A stretch of 64,000 bases of DNA from Pseudaminobacter salicylatoxidans (GCF_003148475.1 NZ_QGGG01000001.1:62001-126000); one strand, 5' to 3'; counted from the stretch's first letter, positions 1 through 9,435 are shown. Numbers and translations are program-made. Notes: generated by a model from the letters alone, not told the origin.

Positions 1-790
1 GCTCGGCACCGGTACCTGGACCGTGCGCGTCCTGGGCGGGTTCGTTCTCCTGGCGCTGATGGCACCGATCGTGGTGGTCATGATCCTGTCCTTCAGCAAG
101 GCCAGCTTCCTGACCTTCCCCCCGCCCGGCTTTTCCCTGCGCTGGTACGAGAAATTCTTCTCGGACAGTGAATGGATGACCGCTTTCACCAACTCATTCA
201 CCATCGCCTTGTTGTCGGCTGTCATCGCGGTGACGCTCGGTGGCCTGGCAGCCCTCGGTATCGTGCGCAGTTCGATCAGGGGCAAGGCTGCGATCATGCT
301 GCTCCTTGTCAGCCCGGTCATCGTTCCCCCTGTCGTGCTGGGCCTGTCGCTGTACAGTCTTTTCCTGCGTACCGATCTCGCCGGAACGATCAGCGGGCTT
401 GCTGCGGCGCATGCAATCGGTGGCTTGCCGATCGTGGTGGTCATCATGGCGGCAAGCCTGCAAGGGGTGGATCGCCGCCTCGAACAGGCCGCGGCAGTGC
501 ATGGCGCGTCTCCGCTCACCGTCTTCCGCACGGTAACGCTTCCGGCCGTGGCTCCGGGCATGGCCGCGGCCGCGTTCTTTGCCTTCCTGCATTCATTCGA
601 TGAACTGGTGCTGTCGCTGTTCCTGTCGAGCGCGCAACTCAGGACGCTGCCGCTCCGGCTATGGGCTGATGTCAACTACCAGCTCAACCCGGTACTGGCG
701 GTGGTTTCCACCCTCGAGGTGCTGCTTGTCGTCGGTGGCATCGCCCTTGCCCGGCCCGTATTGGCTGGCCGGACCAAACCCGCTGTGTAA
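1..790 (+). CDS. ABC transporter permease, PotC-like (5' end outside window)
   Basis: This is an inner-membrane permease of the spermidine/putrescine (PotC) type, forming half of the channel of a binding-protein-dependent importer. The frame is open to the left edge of the window (L-G-T-G-T-W-T before the GTG at 23), so the true start probably lies upstream. Several hydrophobic helices are visible. The EAA loop that contacts the ATPase is clear near the middle (EQAAAVHGASPLTVFRTVTL). The binding protein follows 28 bases downstream. PotC-type permeases serve polyamines but also other small cations and organic acids, so the substrate is not fixed. The family call is firm. Confidence 0.9.
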   Translation, partial: LGTGTWTVRVLGGFVLLALMAPIVVVMILSFSKASFLTFPPPGFSLRWYEKFFSDSEWMTAFTNSFTIALLSAVIAVTLGGLAALGIVRSSIRGKAAIMLLLVSPVIVPPVVLGLSLYSLFLRTDLAGTISGLAAAHAIGGLPIVVVIMAASLQGVDRRLEQAAAVHGASPLTVFRTVTLPAVAPGMAAAAFFAFLHSFDELVLSLFLSSAQLRTLPLRLWADVNYQLNPVLAVVSTLEVLLVVGGIALARPVLAGRTKPAV

Positions 791-818
791 TACCTGATTT
801 TTGTGGAGGAAATTCAAA

Positions 819-1907
819 ATGCGAAGGAAATTTCTGGAAAGACTGGCAGGAGGCGTTGCTGCGGCTGCGGTTTATTTCGCCGCTGCGCATGTTGCCGTAG
901 CCCAGAGCAATGAAGTGATCATGCAGGATCCAGGCGGCGCCTATGGCGAAGCTCTGCGTGAGATCATGTACGATCCGTTCGAGAAGGAGACGGGAATCAA
1001 GGTCATTACCGTTCAGGAGGCTCGCAGCGGACCGCGTATCAAGGCGCAGGTCGATGCCGGAAAAACCGAATGGGACCTAACCTTCATCTTCGATCAGGAG
1101 ACGAAGCTGCTGGGGGATTGCTGCCTCGACAAGATCGATTACAGCAAGCTTTCCGAAAGCGCCCAGAAGACCCTGGCAACCATGCCGGATAACCTCAAGC
1201 GGCCCAATGGTGTCGCGCTCCAGGTCATTGGCGTTGCGCTGGCATACAACACGGAGAAATATTCGGGCGAGGTTCCGCAGAGCTGGGCGGATTTCTGGAA
1301 TGTCGAGAAGTTCCCTGGAACCCGCTGCCTTCCCGCCTGGCCGCGTTTCGTCTTCGAAGCCGCGCTGATGGCCGATGGCGTCAAGAAGGAAGACCTTTAT
1401 CCCATCGACATGGAACGCGCGCTCAAGAAGGTCGAGGAGATCAAGCCGCATGTCTCCAAATGGTGGACCACCGCCGCGCAGGCGCCACAGCTTCTCCTCG
1501 ACGGCGAGGCGGATATGTGTATGGCTTATGCCGGACGCATCAACAATCTCGTCGTGGTCGAAGGCGCGCCCGTCGACATGACCTGGAACGAAGGCTTCGT
1601 CTATTACGACTTTTTCTCGATCCCGAAGGGCGCTCCGCATTACGAAAATGCGCTGAAGCTCTTGGCCTGGCGGCTCGATGCCCAGCGTGCAGCCCAACTC
1701 ACGCAGGCTTATCCGGTCGCACTGCCATCGCCGCTGGTCTACGAGGCAGCGGACAAGGACATCAGCCGCCTTTGGGCGAACAATCCTGACAATATCGCCA
1801 AGGCCATTGAATGGAGCCCGGATTACTGGGGTGCGGCCTCTCCGGACGGACGCTCGACCAACGAGGAATATGGCCAGGAGAAGTTGAACGCGCTTCTCGC
1901 CAAATAA
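819..1907 (+). CDS. ABC transporter periplasmic binding protein, PotD-like
   Basis: This is the solute-binding protein of the preceding permease (362 aa). The N-terminus has a basic stretch (MRRKFLERL), an alanine-rich hydrophobic core and a likely cleavage site at AVAQ. The mature part starts with the family pattern GGAYGEALREIMYDPFEKETG. I chose ATG 819 because a GGAGGA ribosome site lies 8 bases upstream; a TTG at 801 in the same frame precedes that site. It belongs to the extracellular solute-binding family 1 group that binds polyamines and other small organic cations. The ligand cannot be read from the sequence. An IclR regulator lies just downstream. Confidence 0.9.
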   Translation: MRRKFLERLAGGVAAAAVYFAAAHVAVAQSNEVIMQDPGGAYGEALREIMYDPFEKETGIKVITVQEARSGPRIKAQVDAGKTEWDLTFIFDQETKLLGDCCLDKIDYSKLSESAQKTLATMPDNLKRPNGVALQVIGVALAYNTEKYSGEVPQSWADFWNVEKFPGTRCLPAWPRFVFEAALMADGVKKEDLYPIDMERALKKVEEIKPHVSKWWTTAAQAPQLLLDGEADMCMAYAGRINNLVVVEGAPVDMTWNEGFVYYDFFSIPKGAPHYENALKLLAWRLDAQRAAQLTQAYPVALPSPLVYEAADKDISRLWANNPDNIAKAIEWSPDYWGAASPDGRSTNEEYGQEKLNALLAK

Positions 1908-1920
1908 CGATTTGAAAAAC

Positions 1921-1946
1921 GGCCGCGCTGGTACACCAGCGCGGCC
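1921..1946 (+). terminator. Stem-loop after the PotD-like gene
   Basis: A perfect 12-base inverted repeat (GGCCGCGCTGGT / ACCAGCGCGGCC) is separated by two bases and lies 14 bases after the stop codon. A run of A precedes it but no T-run follows, so it may be a weak terminator or a 3' stabiliser. Confidence 0.6.
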
Positions 1947-2000
1947 CCATTACGTTTCGCTCAGTGGAACGACATTCGAAATTGCGATAAGAACCAGTTT

Positions 2001-2771
2001 ATGGACAAGGCTTTCATCAAGGGGTTGCGGCTTATCGAGGCGCTTGCGGTGAGTGAAAACCCGCGTGGCGTGACGGATCTCGCTGGCGAACTCGGTTTTA
2101 CCAAAAGCAACGTCCACCGATTGCTGACGACGTTGCAGCACCAGGGCTATGTGCGCCAGGTTCCGCCGCACAGCACCTACGAATTGACGACCCGGCTATG
2201 GGAGCTGGGCAGTCATGTCATCCGCCGCATGGATCTGGTTTCGCTTGCACGGCCTGCCATGGAAAAGCTCGCGGCAGCGACCGGCGAAACGGTCCACCTT
2301 TCCGTCCTCGACGGAACCGACGTGCTTTATCTCGACAAGATCGAAAGCGAGCATCATATCCGCGCTCACACACGAGTTGGCCAACGGGCTCCGGCCTGGT
2401 CGGTTGCGACGGGCAAAGCCATGCTCGCCCACAAGCCTGACAGTTATCTCGAAAGCTTTGTTCCCCACTTCCAGGACTACACGGCTACGTCGCGCGCTTC
2501 CCTCGAAGAACTGCAGGCGGATGTGGCAGCGGCGCGCGCCAATGGCTACGCCATGGTGCTTCATGGAGAATGGCGCGAGGGCATCGCGGCAGTAGCGTCC
2601 GCTATTCTGGGTCCCACGGGCGAACTCGTCGGCGCCATCGGAATGTCGGGACCGGACACGCGCATCAAGAGAAAGCAGCTCAAAGAGTTCTCGGTTCATG
2701 TGCTGGAGGCGGCCCACTCCATTGAAAAAGCATTGGGTCGCTCCACGCGCTGCCTGGGCGTGCGCGCCTGA
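2001..2771 (+). CDS. IclR family transcriptional regulator
   Basis: This DNA-binding regulator (256 aa) has an N-terminal winged helix-turn-helix at about residues 20-55 (GVTDLAGELGFTKSNVHRLL). The C-terminal IclR effector domain runs from about residue 75 to 250. IclR proteins act as dimers or tetramers and sense small carboxylates or aromatic metabolites. It lies 93 bases downstream of the PotD-like gene in the same direction and probably controls that importer. The region before its ATG has no strong ribosome site. The effector is unknown. Confidence 0.9.
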   Translation: MDKAFIKGLRLIEALAVSENPRGVTDLAGELGFTKSNVHRLLTTLQHQGYVRQVPPHSTYELTTRLWELGSHVIRRMDLVSLARPAMEKLAAATGETVHLSVLDGTDVLYLDKIESEHHIRAHTRVGQRAPAWSVATGKAMLAHKPDSYLESFVPHFQDYTATSRASLEELQADVAAARANGYAMVLHGEWREGIAAVASAILGPTGELVGAIGMSGPDTRIKRKQLKEFSVHVLEAAHSIEKALGRSTRCLGVRA

Positions 2772-2775
2772 AGGT

Positions 2776-2805
2776 GATCCAGAAAAGTCTGCACCTTTTC
2801 CGGAT
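2776..2805. terminator. Palindrome between convergent genes
   Basis: An inverted repeat GATCCAGAAAAG / CTTTTCCGGATC with one mismatch and a 6-base loop sits between the convergent IclR and hydrolase genes. This GATCC-GAAAAG pattern resembles short palindromes common in intergenic DNA of Hyphomicrobiales. It could terminate transcription from both sides. Confidence 0.55.
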
Positions 2806-2823
2806 CAACAACTAAGTCCTGCG

Positions 2824-4338
2824 TTAGCCCTTGCGGACATATTCCATCATCCGGCTGCGGCTCAGCACGAGTTCCAGTCTGTCGTCACCCAGCCGATTGA
2901 GGCAGACGCGCTTGATCCACGGGCCGTCATGCAGGGTGAACAGGTAGCGGCCGCCGCCGATGTCGTGCAGCGGCATTGCCCGGCGCGTCGGGCCGATGCC
3001 CATGATGGCGCTGCCGCCGCGGATTTCGAGATGCGCGCCATAGAGTGGCGTTTGCCAGCTTCCGTCGAGTTCGGCGCCGGCAGGTTGCGGCGTCACGGGT
3101 AGGAGGCGGCGCGCGGCATGGCCGATCTCGCCTTCCAGCGCCTCGCCGGTCCAGCGCAGCCGCATGGGCGAGGAGGCCGAGCGCGAGGAGAACCAGCCGT
3201 CGCCGTCGTCGTAGAGCGTGTCCTCGGCGTCGAGGCAATTGGCGATGCCGTTGTGCATTTCCAGCCACAGCGCGCCCGCGTCAGCCACGTAGAGCCCGTC
3301 AGGAATGGTGCAATCGGTGCGCGGGAGTTGCTCGCCGGTCAGCGCGGCCATGGCGCCGAGCGCGATCTTGTAGCCGTTTGTGTCTTCACGGTTGGAGACG
3401 ACGACGAAGCCGGTCTTCTCGACAGGGTCGAGCAGGAAATAGCTTTTGTAACCGGGATGCGAGCCGCCATGGCCGACGAACTTGCGCGCGCCGAGCGAAG
3501 ACCAGCGCAGGCCGAGCCCATAGCCGCTCGCCCGTCCGTCCGCCAGCGGGCGTGCGGCCGAAAGTTTTTGCAGGAGGCCGGCGAACTTGCCTTCGCCGCT
3601 CACCAGCGCTTGCGTCCAGCGGGCCAGCGCCCGGCCGCTGCCGGCAAGGCTGCCGGAGGCGGAGATATGCAGGCCGGCGGCGCTGAGCTGCCATTTTTCC
3701 GGTGCTTTCCAATAGCCAGGCACGAGGCCCGCGACAGGGTCGTTCCAGACGTCCGGCGCCTTCAGGAAGATGCCGAGCGGGCCGGCGATCTCGCGCTGGA
3801 TGAAGTCGTCGAAGGCAAAGCCCTTGCGCTCAAGTGCTGCCTCCACCAGCCGATAGCCGGTGTTGGAATAGGATACCTCGGTGCCGGCATCGAAATTCAG
3901 CCGCGTCAATGTCGCCAGGAATTCCAGCAGCTGCCGGGCTTCGGTCTCGGTGTAGACGGAGAGGCCGAGCAGGGTCAGGCATTCGCGCGTGTCGGGCAGG
4001 CCGCCGCTCATGTCCAGCGCGCGCCCGACGGTGACGTCGGCGAGCGGCTTGCGCAATTCAGGCAGATGGACGCCCAGCCGATCGTCGAGGCCGATGACAT
4101 TGCCATGATGCAGCACCATGGCCGCAAAGGCGTGCTTGGTGACGGAGGCGTAGCGCACCACGCTGTCGGCGGTGAAGGGCGCGAGCGTGGACAGGCTTTC
4201 CACGCCGCCGGCATGGGCGAAGCGCACGCCGCTCGCGTCGAAACCGATGATCGCGCCGCCCGGCTCATCGCCGGGCCATTGATCTGCGAAATCGCGGGCG
4301 AGGGACGACGCGGCCTGCCAGCCGGCTTCAAGCGACAT
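2824..4338 (-). CDS. Serine hydrolase, beta-lactamase / D-aminopeptidase-like fold
   Basis: This is a penicillin-recognising serine hydrolase (504 aa). The catalytic motifs are visible: SVTK at residues 65-68 (nucleophile and lysine), YSN at 157-159 and HGG at 290-292. The length and a C-terminal part of about 170 residues after the catalytic domain match the three-domain layout of D-aminopeptidase (DAP). It is more divergent from O. anthropi DAP than the second copy at 29434-31032. I see no signal peptide, so it probably acts in the cytoplasm. A GGAGAA site precedes ATG 4338. It is the last gene of the peptide-importer operon, which suggests it trims imported peptides, perhaps with D-residues at the N-terminus. 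The exact substrate is inferred. Confidence 0.85.
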   Translation of the reverse strand: MSLEAGWQAASSLARDFADQWPGDEPGGAIIGFDASGVRFAHAGGVESLSTLAPFTADSVVRYASVTKHAFAAMVLHHGNVIGLDDRLGVHLPELRKPLADVTVGRALDMSGGLPDTRECLTLLGLSVYTETEARQLLEFLATLTRLNFDAGTEVSYSNTGYRLVEAALERKGFAFDDFIQREIAGPLGIFLKAPDVWNDPVAGLVPGYWKAPEKWQLSAAGLHISASGSLAGSGRALARWTQALVSGEGKFAGLLQKLSAARPLADGRASGYGLGLRWSSLGARKFVGHGGSHPGYKSYFLLDPVEKTGFVVVSNREDTNGYKIALGAMAALTGEQLPRTDCTIPDGLYVADAGALWLEMHNGIANCLDAEDTLYDDGDGWFSSRSASSPMRLRWTGEALEGEIGHAARRLLPVTPQPAGAELDGSWQTPLYGAHLEIRGGSAIMGIGPTRRAMPLHDIGGGRYLFTLHDGPWIKRVCLNRLGDDRLELVLSRSRMMEYVRKG

Positions 4339-4350
4339 GATATTCTCCGA

Positions 4351-5103
4351 TCAGACCGGGTCTTCGAGGTTGACGCTGAGTGCGCGAAGCTCCGAGGTGT
4401 GCGGGTGCTTCGTGCGGCCGGCACGCAGGTCGTCGGCGGTAAGCTGCTCCACCATCTCGCCGCCCAGCATCACGCCCACTTCCGGGCACAGATGCGCGAT
4501 CACTGCGAGATTGTGGCTCACCAGCACATAGGTCAGGTTCTTGGCGGCGCGCAGATCGGCCAGCAGGTTGAGGATTTCGGCCTGCACCGAAACGTCCAGT
4601 GCGCTGGTGGGTTCGTCCAGCAACAGCACCTGCGGCTCCGCGATCAGCGCGCGGGCGATCGCCACGCGCTGGCGCTGGCCGCCGGAAAGCTGGTGCGGAA
4701 AGCGGAAGCGCACTGCCTTTGGCAGCGCGACATCGGCCAGCGCCTGTTCGATGCGTTCCTCTATGTCGCCGATGCCATGCACCAGCAGCAGCTCGCTCAG
4801 GATGCGGTCGATGGTCTGGCGCGGATGCAGCGAACCGAACGGGTCCTGGAACACCATCTGCACCTGCCGGAAGAACGACGCTGGCAGCTTGCGCGGCACG
4901 TCTTGCCCGCCGAAGCCGATCCGACCCGTCCAGTCGTTGTTCAACCCGGCCATGGCGCGCAGGATGGTGGATTTGCCCGAGCCGCTTTCGCCGACGATGC
5001 CGAAACTGCCGCCCTTGGGCACGCTGAAGGAAACGCCCTTGACGACTTCGCGGTCGCCAAAGCTGATGCGCAGCTTGTCTACCTCGATCATGGGTTCAGC
5101 CAT
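4351..5103 (-). CDS. Peptide ABC transporter ATP-binding protein (DppF-like)
   Basis: This is the second ATPase of the Dpp/Opp-type importer (250 aa). It has a Walker A (GIVGESGSGKST), the peptide-type signature LSGGQRQRVAIARAL and a Walker B (LLLDEPTSALD). The C-terminal extension typical of full-length DppF proteins is short. The start overlaps the end of the preceding ATPase gene by 16 bases. An in-frame ATG at 5091 is an alternative start that would reduce the overlap. It pairs with the 5088-5918 product on the inner side of the membrane. Confidence 0.9.
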   Translation of the reverse strand: MAEPMIEVDKLRISFGDREVVKGVSFSVPKGGSFGIVGESGSGKSTILRAMAGLNNDWTGRIGFGGQDVPRKLPASFFRQVQMVFQDPFGSLHPRQTIDRILSELLLVHGIGDIEERIEQALADVALPKAVRFRFPHQLSGGQRQRVAIARALIAEPQVLLLDEPTSALDVSVQAEILNLLADLRAAKNLTYVLVSHNLAVIAHLCPEVGVMLGGEMVEQLTADDLRAGRTKHPHTSELRALSVNLEDPV

Positions 5104-5918
5104 CCTGCATCGCGATTGAGAACCGGCAGCCGATCTCTCGGATGCGTGAGCGAGGGGATGCAGTCGAGCAGCCCGCGCGTATAGGCATGCTGTGCATGCA
5201 TCAGCTCGGATGCCTTGAGCTCTTCCATCACCCGGCCGGAATACATCACCATCACGCGGTCGCAGAAATGCGAGACCAGCGGCAGGTCGTGGCTGATGAG
5301 GATCAGTCCCATGCCGCGGCGCGAGACGAGATCCTCGATGAGCCGCAGAATTTCGGCCTGCACGGTGGCGTCGAGCGCGCTGGTCGGCTCGTCGGCGATC
5401 AGCAGTTCCGGGTCGGGGGCAAGCATCATGGCGATCATGATGCGCTGGCCCATGCCGCCCGACACTTCGTGCGGATAGGATTTCGCCACCGCGCGCGGAT
5501 CGCGGATCATCACCTGGTCGAGCAGGTCGATGGCCGCTTCAGCGGCCTCCTTGCGACTGCCGCGCTTGTGGGTGCGCCATGCTTCGGCAATCTGGCTGCC
5601 GATGGTCTTGACGGGGTTCAGGGAATATTTCGGATCCTGCAGGATGAAGCCGGCGCGCTTGCCGCGAATCTGGCGCATGTCGCGCTCACCCGCCTTCAGC
5701 ACGTCGATGCCGTCAAAGCTCAGCGTGTCAGCGGTGATCTTCGCGTTGGAGGGCAGGAGCTTCATCAGCGCGCGCGCAGTCAGCGACTTGCCCGATCCGC
5801 TCTCGCCTACGATGCCGAGCTTTTCCTTGCTGAGTTGCAGGGAAATGCCGCGCACCGCCTCGAACCGGCTGGTGCGCGTCTCGAAGGCAATACGGAGGTT
5901 CTTGATATCGACCAGCAT
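5088..5918 (-). CDS. Peptide ABC transporter ATP-binding protein (DppD-like)
   Basis: This is the first ATPase of the peptide importer (276 aa). It shows Walker A (GIVGESGSGKSLTARAL), the signature SGGMGQRIMIAMML and Walker B (LLIADEPTSALDATV). The signature has GGMGQR instead of the more usual GGMRQR. A strong AGGAG site lies upstream of ATG 5918. The gene sits 9 bases after the DppC-like permease in the transcribed direction and is part of a six-gene operon running from 9435 to 2824. Confidence 0.9.
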   Translation of the reverse strand: MLVDIKNLRIAFETRTSRFEAVRGISLQLSKEKLGIVGESGSGKSLTARALMKLLPSNAKITADTLSFDGIDVLKAGERDMRQIRGKRAGFILQDPKYSLNPVKTIGSQIAEAWRTHKRGSRKEAAEAAIDLLDQVMIRDPRAVAKSYPHEVSGGMGQRIMIAMMLAPDPELLIADEPTSALDATVQAEILRLIEDLVSRRGMGLILISHDLPLVSHFCDRVMVMYSGRVMEELKASELMHAQHAYTRGLLDCIPSLTHPRDRLPVLNRDAGWLNP

Positions 5919-5927
5919 CGCCTTCTC

Positions 5928-6830
5928 CTAGTTCTGCTTCGGATCGAGCACGTCGCGCAGGCCGTCGCCGAGGAAATTGAAGGCGAGCGAGACGAGGAAG
6001 ATCGCGATGCCGGGAATGGTGGCGACCCACCACTGCTCGAAGATGAAGCGCTTCGCGGTGGCGATCATGGCGCCCCATTCGGGCGAGGGCGGCTGCGCGC
6101 CCATGCCGAGGAAGCCGAGGCTGGCGGCTGTGATGATGATGGAGCTCATGTCGAGCGTGATGCGCACGATCAGGCTCGGCACGCACAGCGGCGCGATATG
6201 GCGGGCGATGATGCGCCAGGGCGAGGCACCGGTGAGGCGGCTGGCGGCGATGAAATCGCTGCGGCGGATGGTCATCGTCTCGGCGCGGGCAAGGCGCGCA
6301 TAGGGCGGCCATGCGGTGAGCGCGATGGCAAGCACCGCGCTTTCCACGCCGGGCTTCAGCGCGGCGACGAAGGCGAGCGCCAGGATGAGGCGCGGGAAGG
6401 CGAGGAACACGTCGGTCACGCGCATCAGCGCGCTGTCGACGATGCCGCCGAAATAGCCGGCCACGCAGCCGACGGCGAGCCCGATCGGTGCGACGAGGAC
6501 GACCACGGCGATCACCATGCCGAGCGTGACGCGCCCGCCATAGAGGATGCGCGAGAAGATATCGCGGCCAAGCTCGTCCGTGCCGAACCAGTGTTCGGCA
6601 GTGGGTCGCGCAAGGCGGTTGGCGAGTTCCTGATAGCCGGGATCATATGGAGCCAGCAGCGGCGCCAGCAGCGACAGGACGACGAAGGCGACGATGATGG
6701 CGAGGCCGATCATCGCCAGCGGGTTGGACTTCAGGTTGAGCCAGATGCGGTAGCGACGGCCCCAGGCCGCCTGCGACCGGGACGCCGGGGTCTCTTCCAG
6801 CGCCCAGTTGTGAAAGGAAGCGGGTATCAT
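5928..6830 (-). CDS. Peptide ABC transporter permease (DppC-like)
   Basis: This inner-membrane permease (300 aa) has the N-terminal helix and flanking pattern of the DppC/OppC group (LKSNPLAMIGLAIIVAFVVL). It carries the conserved periplasmic FGTDELGRDIFSRILYG motif and an EAA loop with the pattern AASRLTGASPWRII. The start at MIPASFHNW (6830) overlaps the DppB-like gene by four bases (ATGA), as expected in a coupled operon. The frame stays open further upstream but only inside the neighbouring gene. Confidence 0.9.
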   Translation of the reverse strand: MIPASFHNWALEETPASRSQAAWGRRYRIWLNLKSNPLAMIGLAIIVAFVVLSLLAPLLAPYDPGYQELANRLARPTAEHWFGTDELGRDIFSRILYGGRVTLGMVIAVVVLVAPIGLAVGCVAGYFGGIVDSALMRVTDVFLAFPRLILALAFVAALKPGVESAVLAIALTAWPPYARLARAETMTIRRSDFIAASRLTGASPWRIIARHIAPLCVPSLIVRITLDMSSIIITAASLGFLGMGAQPPSPEWGAMIATAKRFIFEQWWVATIPGIAIFLVSLAFNFLGDGLRDVLDPKQN

Positions 6831-7840
6831 CGAACGCGAGGATCCAGAACTTTGTAGAGGATGTCGGCAAGCAGATTGAGGCCGACATAGATGACGCCGA
6901 TCAGCAGCGTTGCGCCGACCACCGGGTTCATGTCCGCATTCATCAGCGAGACGGTCAGATACTGGCCAAGCCCCGGCCAGGCGAACACGGTTTCCGTGAC
7001 GACGGCGCCTTCGAGCAGGCCGGCATAGGTGAGCGCCAGAACGGTGACGAGTTGCACCGCCACGGTCGGGAAGGCGTGCTTCCAGATAACGGCGGCGGCC
7101 GACAGGCCCTTGGCGCGGGCGGTGATGACGAACTCGCCTTTCAGCGCATCGAGCATAAAGGCGCGCGTCATGCGGGTGATGTAGGCCATGGAGAAATAGG
7201 CCAGGATCACCACCGGCTGCACCATATGCGCCAGCGCGTCCCAGAAGGCGTCCCAGTCGCCTGCGATGATGGAATCGACCGTCAGCAGGCCAGTGACATG
7301 CGGCACCATGCCCTCGAAGATGATGTCCTGCCGGCCCGGTCCCGGCGCGATGCCGAGAGCGGCGTAGAAGATCAGCAGCGACAGCAGCGCGAGCACGAAG
7401 ACCGGCACGGAATGACCGGCAAGGCAGACGACGCGGATGATTTGGTCGGTCAGCCTGCCCTGGCGCACCGCTGCCCATACGCCCAGCGGAATGCCGATGA
7501 CGGCCGCAATCAGCAGCGCGGCGGTGGCGAGTTCGAGGGTTGCGGGGAAGTAGCGCGCAATGTCCTCGGTGACCGGGTTGCGGGTCAGGATCGACTTGCC
7601 GAAATCGCCGTGTACGATCTGCGAAAGATAGTGCATGAACTGGTAGACCAGCGGCTGGTCCAGCCCCATTTCGGTGCGTACGCGCTCGATGACCGCTTCG
7701 GGGGCGTTGTCGCCCACCGCTGCGATCACCGGATCGACCGGCATCACCCGGCCGATCATGAAGGTGACGAGCGCGAGCCCGAGCAGCGTCAGGAAGACGC
7801 TGCCCAGTATGCCCGTCAGGTGTTTCAGCCCCTTGCTCAA
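6827..7840 (-). CDS. Peptide ABC transporter permease (DppB-like)
   Basis: This is the partner permease (337 aa) of the peptide importer. It has the N-terminal transmembrane helix, a large periplasmic loop with GLDQPLVYQF, the DFGKSI motif of the DppB family and the C-terminal EAA loop near TARAKGLSAAAVIWKHAFP. Its start overlaps the end of the binding-protein gene by four bases and its end overlaps the DppC-like gene by four bases. Translational coupling of the three genes is therefore likely. Confidence 0.9.
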   Translation of the reverse strand: MSKGLKHLTGILGSVFLTLLGLALVTFMIGRVMPVDPVIAAVGDNAPEAVIERVRTEMGLDQPLVYQFMHYLSQIVHGDFGKSILTRNPVTEDIARYFPATLELATAALLIAAVIGIPLGVWAAVRQGRLTDQIIRVVCLAGHSVPVFVLALLSLLIFYAALGIAPGPGRQDIIFEGMVPHVTGLLTVDSIIAGDWDAFWDALAHMVQPVVILAYFSMAYITRMTRAFMLDALKGEFVITARAKGLSAAAVIWKHAFPTVAVQLVTVLALTYAGLLEGAVVTETVFAWPGLGQYLTVSLMNADMNPVVGATLLIGVIYVGLNLLADILYKVLDPRVR

Positions 7841-9435
7841 GCCTTGGCTATCCTTGCGTAGGAGTGGGAATCCGACAGCGTGCCCAGATGCATGCCCGTC
7901 ACGTCCTTGCGGCAGGCCGCGATCTCGGTCTTCTGCAGCATGATGGTGAAGGGGCTGTTGTGCATGAACTCGCGTTGCAGCTCCTGATAGAGCTTGATGC
8001 GCGTTGCCGGATCGCGCTCGTCACGCGCAGCCACCGCCTTCTTCATGAACTCCTCGTTCTGGTAGGACGAGCGCCAGGCAAACGGCTTGTTCTTGGCGTT
8101 GTCGGAGTTGTCCGGGTTGTTGCAGAAGACATCGACATTGGTATTCGGGTCGAAATAGTCCGAACCCCAGGCCGATAGGGCGATCTGGTGCTCGCGGGCG
8201 CGCATCTTGGTCAGCACCTGCCGGTTCTCGGCCGCCTGAAGCTGCACGCGGATGCCGATCTCGCCCAGATTGGCCTGGATGGCCTGTGCGATGTCGGGGT
8301 AGGGCTGCGCCGAATAGTGGTCCATGACGATGTCGAAACCGTCGGCAAGACCGGCCTCGGCCATCAGTGCCTTGGCCTTCTCGACGTCCTTCTGGAACGG
8401 CGTGTCGTTGACGGCGCCGGCGAAACCGTCCGGCACGATGGTCTGGTGGATTTCATGGGTAAGCGGAACGATGTTTTCCTGAATGCCCTTGTAGTCCACG
8501 GCCCACTTGATGGCCTCCCAGACCTGCGGCTTGGCGAGGTTTTCGTTCTTCTGGTTGAGCGACATCAGGACGAGGCCGGCCACGCCTTTGCGGATCACAT
8601 TGTAGTTCTCGTCGCCCTGCAGCACGCGAAGCTGTTCGGTGGTGAGGTTGCGGGCGATGTCGACGTCACCCTTCTGCAGCATCAGAAGCTGTGAGGACGG
8701 ATCGATCACGTGGCGCAGGATGATGCGCTTGACATTGCCCTTGTAGGCGCCGTGTGGGTTGACCGAAAGCATGATGCTCTCGCTCGGCTTCCAGGACATC
8801 AGTACCCACTCGCCCGAGCCGGCGCTGTTCTTCTGTAGCCAGCCATTGCCGAGGTCATCGCCCGAGGCGTTTTCCAGCACCACCTTCTTTTCCACGATGC
8901 TGCCGACACTGGACGACAGGCAGTAGAGCAGGAAGGAGAGCGAGGTCGGTGTCTCGACGGTCAGCGTCAGCGTGCTGTCATCGACGGCGACGATCGACTT
9001 CTCGACATTGTCAGGCGTGAAGCCGAACTGGTTGATGATGAAGGCCGCGCCTTTGTCCATCTTGATCGCGCGCTGGAGCGAGAAGGCGGCGTCCTCGGCC
9101 GTCACGGGCGAGCCGCTGGCGAACTTGGCTTCCGGGTTGATCTTGAAGGTGAAGACCTTGCCCTCGGCATCGGCCTCCCAGGAGTTGGCGACGCCGCCCT
9201 CGATCTTCTCCGGATCGTCGAAGGCCGGGTGCACGAGGCGTTGGTACATGTTGGAGCAAACTTCGCTGCCGACGGCCTCGAAGCTCTCATGCGGATCGAG
9301 GCTGGTCATGTTGTCGAGCTGCTGGGCGACGACAAGGATGTCCTGGCGGCCGGCCGCGAGGGTGGGGATGATGCTGGCATAGGACAGGAACGGCACCGCT
9401 GCGCTTCCGACCAAAAAACCACGTCTCGAAATCAT
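7837..9435 (-). CDS. Peptide ABC transporter substrate-binding protein, Tat-type signal
   Basis: This is the extracytoplasmic binding protein of the peptide importer (SBP family 5, 532 aa). The N-terminus MISRRGFLVGSAAVPFL has a twin-arginine motif, so it may be exported folded by Tat. I chose ATG 9435 because the signal starts there and a GGGAAGG site precedes it; the frame remains open to 9564 without a better start. It is the first gene of the operon with DppB, DppC, DppD, DppF and the serine hydrolase. Family 5 proteins bind di- and oligopeptides but also nickel, opines or sugars. The peptidase neighbours favour peptides. Confidence 0.88.
   Translation of the reverse strand: MISRRGFLVGSAAVPFLSYASIIPTLAAGRQDILVVAQQLDNMTSLDPHESFEAVGSEVCSNMYQRLVHPAFDDPEKIEGGVANSWEADAEGKVFTFKINPEAKFASGSPVTAEDAAFSLQRAIKMDKGAAFIINQFGFTPDNVEKSIVAVDDSTLTLTVETPTSLSFLLYCLSSSVGSIVEKKVVLENASGDDLGNGWLQKNSAGSGEWVLMSWKPSESIMLSVNPHGAYKGNVKRIILRHVIDPSSQLLMLQKGDVDIARNLTTEQLRVLQGDENYNVIRKGVAGLVLMSLNQKNENLAKPQVWEAIKWAVDYKGIQENIVPLTHEIHQTIVPDGFAGAVNDTPFQKDVEKAKALMAEAGLADGFDIVMDHYSAQPYPDIAQAIQANLGEIGIRVQLQAAENRQVLTKMRAREHQIALSAWGSDYFDPNTNVDVFCNNPDNSDNAKNKPFAWRSSYQNEEFMKKAVAARDERDPATRIKLYQELQREFMHNSPFTIMLQKTEIAACRKDVTGMHLGTLSDSHSYARIAKA

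Noticed and set aside
3118-5184. 688-codon open frame on the plus strand
   Set aside because: It runs antisense across the serine hydrolase and the DppF-like ATPase, both of which have clear catalytic motifs. Long antisense frames are expected at this GC content. It has no ribosome site or family pattern.
5142-6857. 571-codon plus-strand frame rich in His, Asp and Glu
   Set aside because: It is antisense to the DppD- and DppC-like genes. The composition is typical of a complementary-strand shadow.
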